Source of the DNA: UBA10364 sp049611965
GTDB lineage: Bacteria > Bacteroidota > Bacteroidia > Flavobacteriales > Schleiferiaceae
NCBI GenBank assembly: GCA_049611965.1
Contig: JBMZBC010000001.1
Span: 74,236-138,235, forward strand
Direction: 5' to 3'
DNA: 64,000 nucleotides
Part shown: positions 52,635-61,038 of the stretch, piece after piece
Layout: each line of letters starts with the position of its first letter
How positions within the stretch are numbered: position 1 is the stretch's first letter
Made by a program: the position numbers and the translations under genes
The notes under the pieces: model-generated
Databases searched by the model: none
Told to the model about the DNA's origin: nothing
Seen by the model: only the letters and a program-made list of their open reading frames with translations

Positions 52635-53255
52635 ATGAGAATTATCGCCCTACTACTACTTCCATTTTTGACTTTTGGACAAAGTCACGAAGAGGCTAAA
52701 AAGTTGTTGAACCAGGTGTATGAAAGTACGCTAGCACTAGAGACGCAACATATCACTTTTACCAATACCATCGAAGTACCTAGTGAGGGTGGGATGAAAA
52801 AGCGCAGTTCCAACGGGGAACTATTCGCTATTGGCCAAAAGGTTCGCGTAAAGACTAATGCCTTTGAGTTTTTGTCAGACGGTTCTAAAGCGTATCTCAT
52901 CTATCCAGAAGATGAGGAAATCGAAGTTGCTGCTACGGATGAAGAAACAAGCCTAGCACCGGCGGATATCCTTAAAAATTATCAGAACGGTTACAGCTAC
53001 AAAATGGCAGGAAGAGCCACTGAAAAAGGCAAAACCATACAATACATCCGACTCAAACCCGTTACTAGCGAAGAAGTAAAGGAAATTTTAATTGGCGTAA
53101 ATATGAATACCATGTTGCTTGACAACTACACTCAGTTCGGCAACAACGGATCCAATAACATATTTGCGGTAGATACTTACCAAGTGAATACAGCCCTAGA
53201 TGCATCCATGTTTGATATCAATAGTGCAGAATTCTCCGGGTATTACCGACTTTAG
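52635..53255 (+). CDS. LolA-like outer-membrane lipoprotein carrier
   Basis: A 206-residue periplasmic protein: signal peptide MRIIALLLLPFLTFG, then a LolA/LolB-like half-barrel (ALETQHITFTNTIEVP, FEFLSDGSKAYLIYPEDEEI, TSEEVKEILIGVNMNTMLL). In Bacteroidota these LolA-like proteins are presumed to ferry lipoproteins across the periplasm. ATG 52635 gives a proper signal peptide; ATG 52617 would overlap ftsK by eight bases and add six polar residues. It is followed two bases later by the LptF/G-type permease, both envelope genes. Family good; function inferred. Confidence 0.8.
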   Translation: MRIIALLLLPFLTFGQSHEEAKKLLNQVYESTLALETQHITFTNTIEVPSEGGMKKRSSNGELFAIGQKVRVKTNAFEFLSDGSKAYLIYPEDEEIEVAATDEETSLAPADILKNYQNGYSYKMAGRATEKGKTIQYIRLKPVTSEEVKEILIGVNMNTMLLDNYTQFGNNGSNNIFAVDTYQVNTALDASMFDINSAEFSGYYRL

Positions 53256-53257
53256 AG

Positions 53258-54679
53258 ATGAACAAACTAGACCTATACGTCTTAAGAAGCTTTATAAAAC
53301 CATTGATTCCTACTGTCGGGATCATGGTTTTTTTCTTTTTGATGCAGATGGTCTGGAAATATATCGACGATCTTGCCGGTAAAGGGATTGAATGGTATAC
53401 CATCCTTGAACTTATGTTCTATTGGGCAGCCAGTGTAGTGCCCTTTGCCCTTCCTGTAAGTGTTCTATTCGCCTCCCTTCTCACCTTTGGCAACTTTGGC
53501 GAGCATTACGAGATGGCGGCTATGAAGAGCTCAGGCATCTCCTTATTTCGTGGTATCCGTTCCTTGATAGTATTAAATATTCTAATCGCCGTAGGTGCCT
53601 TTTTCTTTTACAATAATGTCATTCCTGTGGCCAATTTGAAAGGGCAAAGTTTATTGGTCAACATCTCAAAAAGTAAACCTGCATTTCATATCACGCCAGG
53701 TATCTTCTACAATGGATTTGAAGGTTACAGCATCAAAATAGGCGAAAAAGAAGGCGACGAAGAGCAATTACTCCGGGATATTTACATTTACGATCACAAG
53801 GAAAATAAAAAGGGAAATCACAAAGTACTTACAGCCGCTTCAGGCATTATGCGAACCGTTGGTGGCAGCAGGTACCTAGAAATAGAGCTTCACGAGGGGT
53901 CTACCTATGAAGATATAGTCAAAAAAGACAGAGCAGAGCGTCGCAAAATGCCGTGGGCACGAAGCTCATTCGACACTGCCTACATACGCTTTCCCCTCGA
54001 CGGATTTTCAAACGACGACCTCTATAAGACGAGAAGGCGCGACTTTATGATGCTCAACACCTCACAACTGTTGGCCAAGACGGATACGCTCGAAGAACAG
54101 ATGAAGAATCGGCAAGCGCACTTTGAAAAAAATCTGAACGGTAAATACAAATTCGATTACGTCGACGTCAGCACTGGACAGCCTGAAGTGCTCAAGCCGA
54201 ACCTTATGAAGAATCTGTTGAGCGGTATGCGTATTCGAGCGTCACAAAACGCCATACGCCTGGCTAGAAGTAATCTTGACTACTTGCGACAACAACAGCG
54301 TGAAATGGACTGGCGCGAAGAGATGTACATGCGTCATTGGATTGAGTACTACAAGAAATATGCACTTGGAGTAGCCGTTTTGATCATGTTCTTTATCGGC
54401 GCCCCATTGGGCAGTATCATTAGAAAAGGCGGGATAGGATTGCCATTAGTCATTAGTACCATCGCGTTCCTCATTTTCCATATACTGAACACCACCTTTG
54501 AAAAAATGGGCAGAGAAATGCTGATGGATGTAGAGCTTGCTAGCTGGCTGCCGTCGATCATTCTAGCCCCTGTAGCATTGTGGCTTACCTACAGCGCTTC
54601 AACCGATCGGGCATTACTTTCGGGAGAATGGTTCAACATCATTTCGTCGAAACTGCGTAAAGGCAAAGCCAATGCGTAA
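53258..54679 (+). CDS. LptF/LptG-family permease of the lipopolysaccharide exporter
   Basis: A 473-residue permease of the YjgP/YjgQ family. Three N-terminal spans (about 15-125, MVFFFLMQMVW, VVPFALPVSVLFASLLTFGN, LNILIAVGAFFFYNNVIPV) precede a large periplasmic beta domain (about 130-350), then three C-terminal spans (FFIGAPLGSIIRKGGIG, LPLVISTIAFLIFHILN, LPSIILAPVALWL). This is the LptF/LptG layout; it pulls LPS out of the inner membrane with LptB ATPase. Which of F or G cannot be decided. Overlaps the next gene by eight bases. Confidence 0.92.
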   Translation: MNKLDLYVLRSFIKPLIPTVGIMVFFFLMQMVWKYIDDLAGKGIEWYTILELMFYWAASVVPFALPVSVLFASLLTFGNFGEHYEMAAMKSSGISLFRGIRSLIVLNILIAVGAFFFYNNVIPVANLKGQSLLVNISKSKPAFHITPGIFYNGFEGYSIKIGEKEGDEEQLLRDIYIYDHKENKKGNHKVLTAASGIMRTVGGSRYLEIELHEGSTYEDIVKKDRAERRKMPWARSSFDTAYIRFPLDGFSNDDLYKTRRRDFMMLNTSQLLAKTDTLEEQMKNRQAHFEKNLNGKYKFDYVDVSTGQPEVLKPNLMKNLLSGMRIRASQNAIRLARSNLDYLRQQQREMDWREEMYMRHWIEYYKKYALGVAVLIMFFIGAPLGSIIRKGGIGLPLVISTIAFLIFHILNTTFEKMGREMLMDVELASWLPSIILAPVALWLTYSASTDRALLSGEWFNIISSKLRKGKANA

Positions 54680-55850
54680 AGTCCTCATACTTTCAAACAA
54701 GGTGCCCTATCCTGCCAAAGACGGGAGTTCAATCGCCATGGCTCGCTTGTTGGAGAATCTAATTGAAATGGGCGACTGTCAGATCACCTATGGTGCTATT
54801 AATACCATCAAGCACAGAAAAAACATCGAAGATTTCCCACAGAACGTTCTGAAGAAAATAGCGCTTAAAACATTCGAGGCAAATACATCTCCTACAGTCT
54901 TTAACGGAATCAATAACCTACTTTTTTCAAATCGTCCTTTTCATACCGTACGGTTCCATTTGCCTGAAGTACAACATTGGCTCAATAGCTTCGAGGGTGA
55001 CTCTTTTGATACCGTGATCTTGGAAGGCGCTTTTATGGGGGACTACCTTTCGGATGCTCAGGGCGTTGGTAAACGAGTTGTTTTACGCGCACACAATCTA
55101 GAACACCTTATTTGGGAGCGCACCACTAAAAACGAATCGTTTGCATTAAAAAAATGGTACTTGAATCTTCAAGCGCAACGGCTGAAGAAATTCGAGGAAG
55201 CACTAACAAAAGAGGTAGATGCTGTTTGGAGCATCAGTCCGGTAGATTCGAATTGGTTTCTAACCCTAAACGCGAAAACGTTCTTTGTACCGGTATCTGT
55301 ACATTCAAAACCTATGTCTAGAGACTTCAAAGCAAAGAAGTGCTTCTTCTTGGGTGCTTTAGACTGGTTGCCTAATCTTGAATCTGTCGAATGGTTCTTA
55401 AAGCATGTTTGGCCCTTAATACATGCTGCAGACCCAAGTATTGAATTTCATTTAGCAGGCAATAAAACGCCGTCACACTTAATGGATGCTAACCTACCTG
55501 GGGTGACTGTTCACGGAAGAGTTGCTAATGCTGAAGAATTCACTAAAAACCATGGGGTTAGCGTAATCCCGCTGCTCAGCGGTTCTGGCGTAAGAATCAA
55601 GTTACTAGAAAACGGTTGCCACGGTATTCCAACGGTATCAACGAGCATAGGAGCTGAGGGCTTATACAGCGGATCCGATACCATTCTACCTTTGGCTGAT
55701 GACGCAGAATCTTTCTCCAAACAGGTGGTGGAATTATGTACCGACACCCAAAAAGCCAACGATGTCGCGAAGGCGTTGCACGAGGATATAAGTCGTAGAT
55801 TTAGCAGCGCAAACTCCATTCAAGCAATACTTTCCGCATGGCCCAACTAG
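54672..55850 (+). CDS. Glycosyltransferase, GT4/GT-B type
   Basis: A 392-residue GT-B-fold glycosyltransferase. N-terminal VLILSNKVPYPAKDGSSI, a middle RAHNLEHLIWER, and the C-terminal donor-binding domain with FLGALDWLPNLESVEWFL, GRVANAEEF and the SVIPLLSGSGVRIKLLE segment, in which the acidic residue binds nucleotide sugar, are typical of family 4-like enzymes. No membrane span. Its product is likely part of a surface glycan or LPS, fitting its place next to lptF/G and a second glycosyltransferase, which it overlaps by 13 bases. Donor and acceptor unknown. Confidence 0.88.
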   Translation: MRKVLILSNKVPYPAKDGSSIAMARLLENLIEMGDCQITYGAINTIKHRKNIEDFPQNVLKKIALKTFEANTSPTVFNGINNLLFSNRPFHTVRFHLPEVQHWLNSFEGDSFDTVILEGAFMGDYLSDAQGVGKRVVLRAHNLEHLIWERTTKNESFALKKWYLNLQAQRLKKFEEALTKEVDAVWSISPVDSNWFLTLNAKTFFVPVSVHSKPMSRDFKAKKCFFLGALDWLPNLESVEWFLKHVWPLIHAADPSIEFHLAGNKTPSHLMDANLPGVTVHGRVANAEEFTKNHGVSVIPLLSGSGVRIKLLENGCHGIPTVSTSIGAEGLYSGSDTILPLADDAESFSKQVVELCTDTQKANDVAKALHEDISRRFSSANSIQAILSAWPN

Positions 55851-56974
55851 GAGCAACTATAGCATTGATAAGTGTAGTCCTCATTGGGTTAACCTATGGC
55901 CTCTATCCTGCCGTTCGATTGCTGCGACTTCAAAGATTAAAACAAAGTCCTCAAAATCTTGAATTCCAGCCGGAAGTCTCTATAATTTTTGCTGCGTACA
56001 ACGAAAAAGAGGTTATTGAGGAAAAGATTCACAGCATCTACACCACGGACTATGACACTACGAAGATCTCTGTGTTTATAGGCAGTGATCAAAGTAACGA
56101 TGGTACCGACGAGATCATCACCTCTCTTCAATCGAAATACCCAAGTTTGCATCTTTACCGAACCACAGAGCGCACGGGAAAATCGGGAATTATGAACATC
56201 TTGGCGGAAAAAGCAACAGGTAGTATCCTCATTGCGACCGATGCCAATATCATCTTCAAAGAAGATACGATTGTGCAACTTGTCGCATCTTTCCATAGCG
56301 AAAAGGTTGCCGCAGTAGCAGGAGCGCTGACCTACAGCGGTAAAGCATCAAACAATACAGCCAAGACTGAAGGAGCTTATTTGAACCTGGAAAATGCCAT
56401 TCGACAAAGCGAAAGCCAGTGCTTTGGATTTTGCTTGGGTATGGAAGGTGGCCTTTATGCCATTCGCAAGAACTTGTGGAAGCCTATTCCTAAAGCTACC
56501 TTCATGGAAGACTTCTTTCAAACCATGCAGCTTTTGGTCGATGACTACCAAATAGTTTTTAATCCAAAAGCATTAGGTTATGAAGAGGTTAGCACGTCAC
56601 TCGACGAAGAGTTTAAGAGGAAAATCAGAATATCATTGGGCAACTTTCAAAATCTAAAAAGGTTTAAAAGTGTGCTTCTGAAGAAGTCCTGGCCCTTGGG
56701 TTATGCCTTCCTTTTACACAAAGTTCTTCGCTGGTTTACTCCACATATCATCATCGTTTTACTCCTTGCCTTAATATTGAATCCAATCACCCAGATATAC
56801 GGACTCGTTTTACTAGCACTTCTACCCGTTCAGTTTCTGTTGGTTAAATTCAAGATACATGGCCCTATCGCTTACTTTTGTGCCATGAACGCGGCCATGC
56901 TTATTGGTCACTTTCGTTATTTAAAAGGAGTAAGCTCAAGTGTTTGGGAGCCCACAAAAAGAATTCAAGAATGA
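55838..56974 (+). CDS. Membrane glycosyltransferase, GT2 family
   Basis: A 378-residue GT-A-type processive-like enzyme. An N-terminal span (about 5-25) leads to the GT2 domain with VSIIFAAYNEKEVIEEKI, SDQSNDGTDE, the DAN variant of the DxD metal motif (LIATDANIIF), and MEDFFQTM where the acidic catalytic residue is expected. C-terminal residues (about 290-360) hold membrane spans. It probably extends or starts a surface glycan with its partner GT4 gene. Its TGA overlaps the ribB ATG (ATGA). Confidence 0.88.
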   Translation: MAQLGATIALISVVLIGLTYGLYPAVRLLRLQRLKQSPQNLEFQPEVSIIFAAYNEKEVIEEKIHSIYTTDYDTTKISVFIGSDQSNDGTDEIITSLQSKYPSLHLYRTTERTGKSGIMNILAEKATGSILIATDANIIFKEDTIVQLVASFHSEKVAAVAGALTYSGKASNNTAKTEGAYLNLENAIRQSESQCFGFCLGMEGGLYAIRKNLWKPIPKATFMEDFFQTMQLLVDDYQIVFNPKALGYEEVSTSLDEEFKRKIRISLGNFQNLKRFKSVLLKKSWPLGYAFLLHKVLRWFTPHIIIVLLLALILNPITQIYGLVLLALLPVQFLLVKFKIHGPIAYFCAMNAAMLIGHFRYLKGVSSSVWEPTKRIQE

Positions 56975-58080
56975 GTTTGAATACCATAGAGGAAGCCTTA
57001 GAAGATATTGCCAACGGTAAAGTAGTTATCGTCGTAGATGATGAAGACCGTGAAAACGAAGGTGATTTTGTGGCAGCGGCCGAATGCGTTACGCCCGAGA
57101 TGATCAACTTCATGGCCACTGAAGGTCGTGGTTTGATTTGTACACCAATTTTACCGCAGCGCGCTGAAGAATTGGACTTACCGCCTATGGTTCAGAACAA
57201 TACAGATCCGAACAAAACGGCATTTACAGTGAGTATTGACCGTATCGGCGAAGGATGTACCACAGGAATTTCTGCATACGATAGATACATGACTGTCAAG
57301 TCGCTTGTCGACCCTACAATTAAACCAGAACAATTGGCTCGACCAGGCCACATATTCCCCCTTATTGCAAAGCCTGGCGGTGTTTTACGACGTGTAGGGC
57401 ATACAGAGGCGGCTGTGGATCTAGCACGACTTGCGGGTAAAGCGCCCGCTGGCGTTATCGTAGAAATAATGAATGAGGACGGTACTATGGCGCGTCTTCC
57501 CCAACTTAGAGAAATTGCTGAAAAACATCAGCTCAAGGTGATCAGCATTGAAGATTTGGTAGCCTTTAGGATGGAAAAGGAGAGCTTGATTGAGTTGGCA
57601 GAGAAAACAGAGGTAGATACGCCTTATGGCCATTTCACCCTTCATGCATTCGAGCAAAAGACGAATGAGCAGGTCCATATCGCTTTAACCATGGGTGATT
57701 GGAAAAAGGAAGACATCGTTCCTGTACGTATTCAGAGTGCCGGTATTGCAAACGATGTTTTTCACTCCCTAACTTCAAATGAGGCGACTAATTTCCAACG
57801 TGCACTATCCACTATATCGAAACGAGGTGCTGGTGCCATTATATATATGAATCAAGAGCGTAGTGCGAATCGAATTTTGCAACGTATTCGTCAATTCAAG
57901 GAAGATGGCAAGTTGACATCTAACGGCTCTATGAAGGACGCACGTGATTTCGGTATTGGTGCTCAGATCATTCATCAGCTTGGAATTAAGAACATCGATT
58001 TGGTAACGAACAACCCCATCAAACGTGTAGGTGTTGCCGGATACGGTCTAGAAATCGTCAAGAATTCGGCACTGGAATGA
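56971..58080 (+). CDS. ribB: 3,4-dihydroxy-2-butanone 4-phosphate synthase with degenerate GTP cyclohydrolase II domain
   Basis: Makes the four-carbon precursor of riboflavin from ribulose 5-phosphate. The N-terminal RibB domain (1-205) is intact: DDEDRENEGDF (23-33), EGRGLICTP, TGISAYDR and RPGHIFPL...GVLRRVGHTEAAVDL. The C-terminal RibA-like domain (about 215-369) keeps the fold (DVFHSL, DFGIGAQIIHQLG, TNNPIKRVGVAGYGL) but the three zinc cysteines are replaced (G258, S269, E271 by alignment) and RQEGRG is NQERSA. It should therefore lack GTP cyclohydrolase II activity, which a separate RibA must provide. Start 56971 overlaps the GT2 gene by four bases. Confidence 0.88.
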   Translation: MSLNTIEEALEDIANGKVVIVVDDEDRENEGDFVAAAECVTPEMINFMATEGRGLICTPILPQRAEELDLPPMVQNNTDPNKTAFTVSIDRIGEGCTTGISAYDRYMTVKSLVDPTIKPEQLARPGHIFPLIAKPGGVLRRVGHTEAAVDLARLAGKAPAGVIVEIMNEDGTMARLPQLREIAEKHQLKVISIEDLVAFRMEKESLIELAEKTEVDTPYGHFTLHAFEQKTNEQVHIALTMGDWKKEDIVPVRIQSAGIANDVFHSLTSNEATNFQRALSTISKRGAGAIIYMNQERSANRILQRIRQFKEDGKLTSNGSMKDARDFGIGAQIIHQLGIKNIDLVTNNPIKRVGVAGYGLEIVKNSALE

Positions 58081-58913
58081 GAAAGTCAAATTCCATCAAA
58101 CTAGCTTTAAGATTCTACCGCAACCACAGCTCTGGCATGCGATTAGAGAAACTATTGGCGTTGGTGGCATTTTCAGGTATTCTCGAAACCCTTCCTATTC
58201 TTGCCTCTCTCCCACTACTTCGTGCAGTCTTTCTTGGACATGAAATGATTTCGCTTGGCGCATTTGAAAGCAGTTTAGTCAGCTATACCATAGGTTTAGG
58301 AGCGCTTTTATCACTTCGTTTTTTCATAGGCCGCTGGGCACAATATTCAAACGCTAGTGAGCGTATTGCACTACTCACCGAGTTCAGAAAAGAAACACCT
58401 GAGGAGGAGCGTCAAATCCAAAAAGTCAATTTCGGTAAAAGTGTACAGGCGATAAATTTCTTATTGGTAGGTTGGAGCCAATTCATCCCCGGTCTTCTAT
58501 TTACGCTTCTTGGCCTTTACTTATCTCCAAAATTTGGCGCGATTACTTTGGCAATCATCGCTTTATGGATGCTAGTCATTTCAAAGATTAAACAGCAACA
58601 AGATTTTTGGCATGCCAAAGGAAGTGAGTTGGCAAAAGATATTGACACACTCAATACTATTGAGTTGGACGAGCTACACAGCTACCGACTCAAGGCGGCG
58701 AAATGGGATGCCACAAACAAAAACCTCCGCGAATTAGTTATCATCAGTTCGCTAATCATCTCATTGGTAATCAATAACTATCTAGGCATGTCGCCAAGTT
58801 TTGATTCCATTTTAATCGTCATCGTATTTCTTCGTGGACTGCAACAGTTGTTCACAGCGTACATCATGTCCCAACAACTTTCTGGACTTACCAACTTCTT
58901 GGAGAAAGTGTGA
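58077..58913 (+). CDS. ABC-exporter-like transmembrane domain without ATPase domain
   Basis: A 278-residue membrane protein with about six spans (near 28-50, 67-85, 122-145, 153-172, 220-240, 246-268) and a short cytoplasmic charged loop (SNASERIALLTEFRKETPEEERQ) like the coupling region of ABC exporters. The layout resembles the transmembrane half of MsbA-like exporters, but the reading frame ends right after the last span, with no Walker A or signature motif, and no ATPase gene is adjacent. It overlaps ribB by four bases at the end of the glycan-related run. The ATPase may be elsewhere, or it may be a decayed or repurposed transporter. Fold by pattern only. Confidence 0.55.
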   Translation: MRKSNSIKLALRFYRNHSSGMRLEKLLALVAFSGILETLPILASLPLLRAVFLGHEMISLGAFESSLVSYTIGLGALLSLRFFIGRWAQYSNASERIALLTEFRKETPEEERQIQKVNFGKSVQAINFLLVGWSQFIPGLLFTLLGLYLSPKFGAITLAIIALWMLVISKIKQQQDFWHAKGSELAKDIDTLNTIELDELHSYRLKAAKWDATNKNLRELVIISSLIISLVINNYLGMSPSFDSILIVIVFLRGLQQLFTAYIMSQQLSGLTNFLEKV

Positions 58914-58945
58914 CCCATGTTCCGTGAATTTGGGTACAGTGTTTG

Positions 58946-58953
58946 TACTTTTG
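58946..58953 (+). promoter_or_regulatory. -7 box TACTTTTG of the lipoprotein-barrel pair
   Basis: Exact TAnnTTTG match 23 bases before the ATG at 58977. TTTG at 58929-58932 is only 13 bases upstream, shorter than usual for a -33 element. Confidence 0.5.
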
Positions 58954-58976
58954 TCAACAGTTAAAACCAATTCTTC

Positions 58977-61028
58977 ATGAAAAGATTCCTAAGCCTTCTA
59001 GCAGCATCGTTATATCTAGCGAGTTGCCAGACTGATACTGTAGGAGTAGATGGCGTAGATATTATCGCAGAGCCCGTGATTGCGCTTCCAATAGGCGATA
59101 TTAACCTTACCCTAGACCACCTGCTTGTACCAGACGATTCCCTAATTTATGACGACAACATGGACTATAAGCTTGTGGTTGCGCAAGACTCTGTTTTCTC
59201 TCTGAGCGTCGATGATTTCATCTCTTTACCTGCCCAAAGCCCTGCAACCAGTTCCATCTCTATGGGAACCATTGGAGTGAACAACGTCAACATGAGCACC
59301 GATATTTCATTGGGAACTGTTGCCACGGATGCAGGATTGACCACTATTAATTCGGCGCACGGCAGCAACGCTCCATTCCCTACAATGAATGAGAGTAATT
59401 TAGGTACTTACGGAGGTGGTGGATTCGGAACCTTTACGAGTGCCTCGTTCTCAGACGGTTCTATGACCCTAACGTTGACCAATGATTGGCCTACTGTTGT
59501 AAGTATGGGGGTAGACCTTGTGGACAATACCACGAGCAATACCATCCTCTCATTCTCTTTATCAAATGCCACAGCTAATGGCGGAACAGCTTCTGACACA
59601 GAGAGCCTTGTAGGAAAATCGCTACCGAACAATATCGGTTTTAAGATAACTTCTTTAAGCTCTCCAGGTACCGGACTTACATCAGTAGCTATTGATACAG
59701 CAGATGCTTTAACCTTAGATATAAGCACTGCTGACCTTGCTGTATACTCTGCAGTAACGGCTTTGACTACTCAAGACATCTCTAACGACACGCAATATGT
59801 TGATTTGAGCACTGGTGGTAGTGAAGAGCTTAGAGAACTTATGTTCAATACTGCAAGTTTTGATTATGAGTTCACATCAACCCTAGCGGAAGATTTAGAA
59901 TTAGGCATAGGATTTCCTGGATCTGATAAGAATGGTGTAGAAGTGGATACTACGATTACTATTCCAGCGGGTCAGACCGTAATGGGTGCCATCAGTCTTG
60001 ATAACACAATTTTAGATTTAACGACCGATCTTTCGCAAGACCACAGTAAACTCCCTATTTCGGTCAGTGCGACCCTTCTTGGTTCAGGAAACCAAGTATC
60101 CATAGATAGTTCAGATGCTTTAGATATGACGTTTGAAATGACCAATCTTCAGTTTGGGCACATCAAAGGATTCTTCGGCACACAAACCATTACCATTGAC
60201 AATGGATCTGTCCCACTTTCGGTCGATTTCCTTGAGAACTTTGACGGAACAATTACATTCTCAGAACCTTCAATCTCCATGGATATTACCAATTCTATCG
60301 GTCTTCCTATTGAATTGGCTTTAGATTTTGATTCGTATGCAAACGGAACGGCTTCCTCGTTGAATGGCCCTGATTTTGTCTTGCCTTATCCAACTATTTT
60401 GGGTGATACTGAAACTGGCACATTAACTTTTGACAATACAAACAGCCAGATCACAGATGTCTTTACACTTCCTAAAGACAGTATTGTATACGGTGGTGCA
60501 GTCAATGTGAACCATGATACGGCCACCTTTGGAACAGAAAACTTTGTAACGAGCACGAGTGCAATTGCGGGCGACTTATTAATGGAGTTGCCATTCACAA
60601 TCACTGCTGCTGGCTTAGCCTTTGGGGATACGCTCGCTGATGATCTTGATTTGAGTGGTTCAGTTCCTGAAAACATGGAGGTACAGAGTATTCAACTATT
60701 CATGAGCAATACGACTACCCTCCCGCTAGAAACTTCTGTAGCTCTTAAGTTTTACGATGAAAATTGGAACGAAGTGCATATGGAAACCGTGGATCTACTT
60801 GTCAGCGGTGTTCCAAACGCCAACGGTATTGTAACAGCTCCAAGTACATCGGATATCACCATTGACCTAAGTGGTACAGCGCTCGAAGCTGTATTAGGTG
60901 CCAAATCTGTTATCGCTGAGGCGACCATGGACACCTACAACGGAGGTTCGGACCCAGTGAAACTAAGAACTGATGCTACCATTGGTATTTCTTTAGGAGT
61001 ACAACTAGAAGTAAGTCTAACACTCTAA
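58977..61028 (+). CDS. Large beta-rich surface lipoprotein, unknown function
   Basis: A 683-residue lipoprotein: signal peptide with lipobox LASC, lipidated Cys17. The mature part is very rich in Thr, Ser, Asp and Asn with short beta-strand patterns of the kind LTLTNDWPT, SVALKFYDENWNE, and few charged clusters, like Ig-like or adhesin-type beta domains. No catalytic motif is visible. It is followed 10 bases later by a DUF5723 barrel gene, and both share a promoter and terminator, so they probably form a surface complex. No named family recognised. Confidence 0.75.
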   Translation: MKRFLSLLAASLYLASCQTDTVGVDGVDIIAEPVIALPIGDINLTLDHLLVPDDSLIYDDNMDYKLVVAQDSVFSLSVDDFISLPAQSPATSSISMGTIGVNNVNMSTDISLGTVATDAGLTTINSAHGSNAPFPTMNESNLGTYGGGGFGTFTSASFSDGSMTLTLTNDWPTVVSMGVDLVDNTTSNTILSFSLSNATANGGTASDTESLVGKSLPNNIGFKITSLSSPGTGLTSVAIDTADALTLDISTADLAVYSAVTALTTQDISNDTQYVDLSTGGSEELRELMFNTASFDYEFTSTLAEDLELGIGFPGSDKNGVEVDTTITIPAGQTVMGAISLDNTILDLTTDLSQDHSKLPISVSATLLGSGNQVSIDSSDALDMTFEMTNLQFGHIKGFFGTQTITIDNGSVPLSVDFLENFDGTITFSEPSISMDITNSIGLPIELALDFDSYANGTASSLNGPDFVLPYPTILGDTETGTLTFDNTNSQITDVFTLPKDSIVYGGAVNVNHDTATFGTENFVTSTSAIAGDLLMELPFTITAAGLAFGDTLADDLDLSGSVPENMEVQSIQLFMSNTTTLPLETSVALKFYDENWNEVHMETVDLLVSGVPNANGIVTAPSTSDITIDLSGTALEAVLGAKSVIAEATMDTYNGGSDPVKLRTDATIGISLGVQLEVSLTL

Positions 61029-61038
61029 AATGACAACA

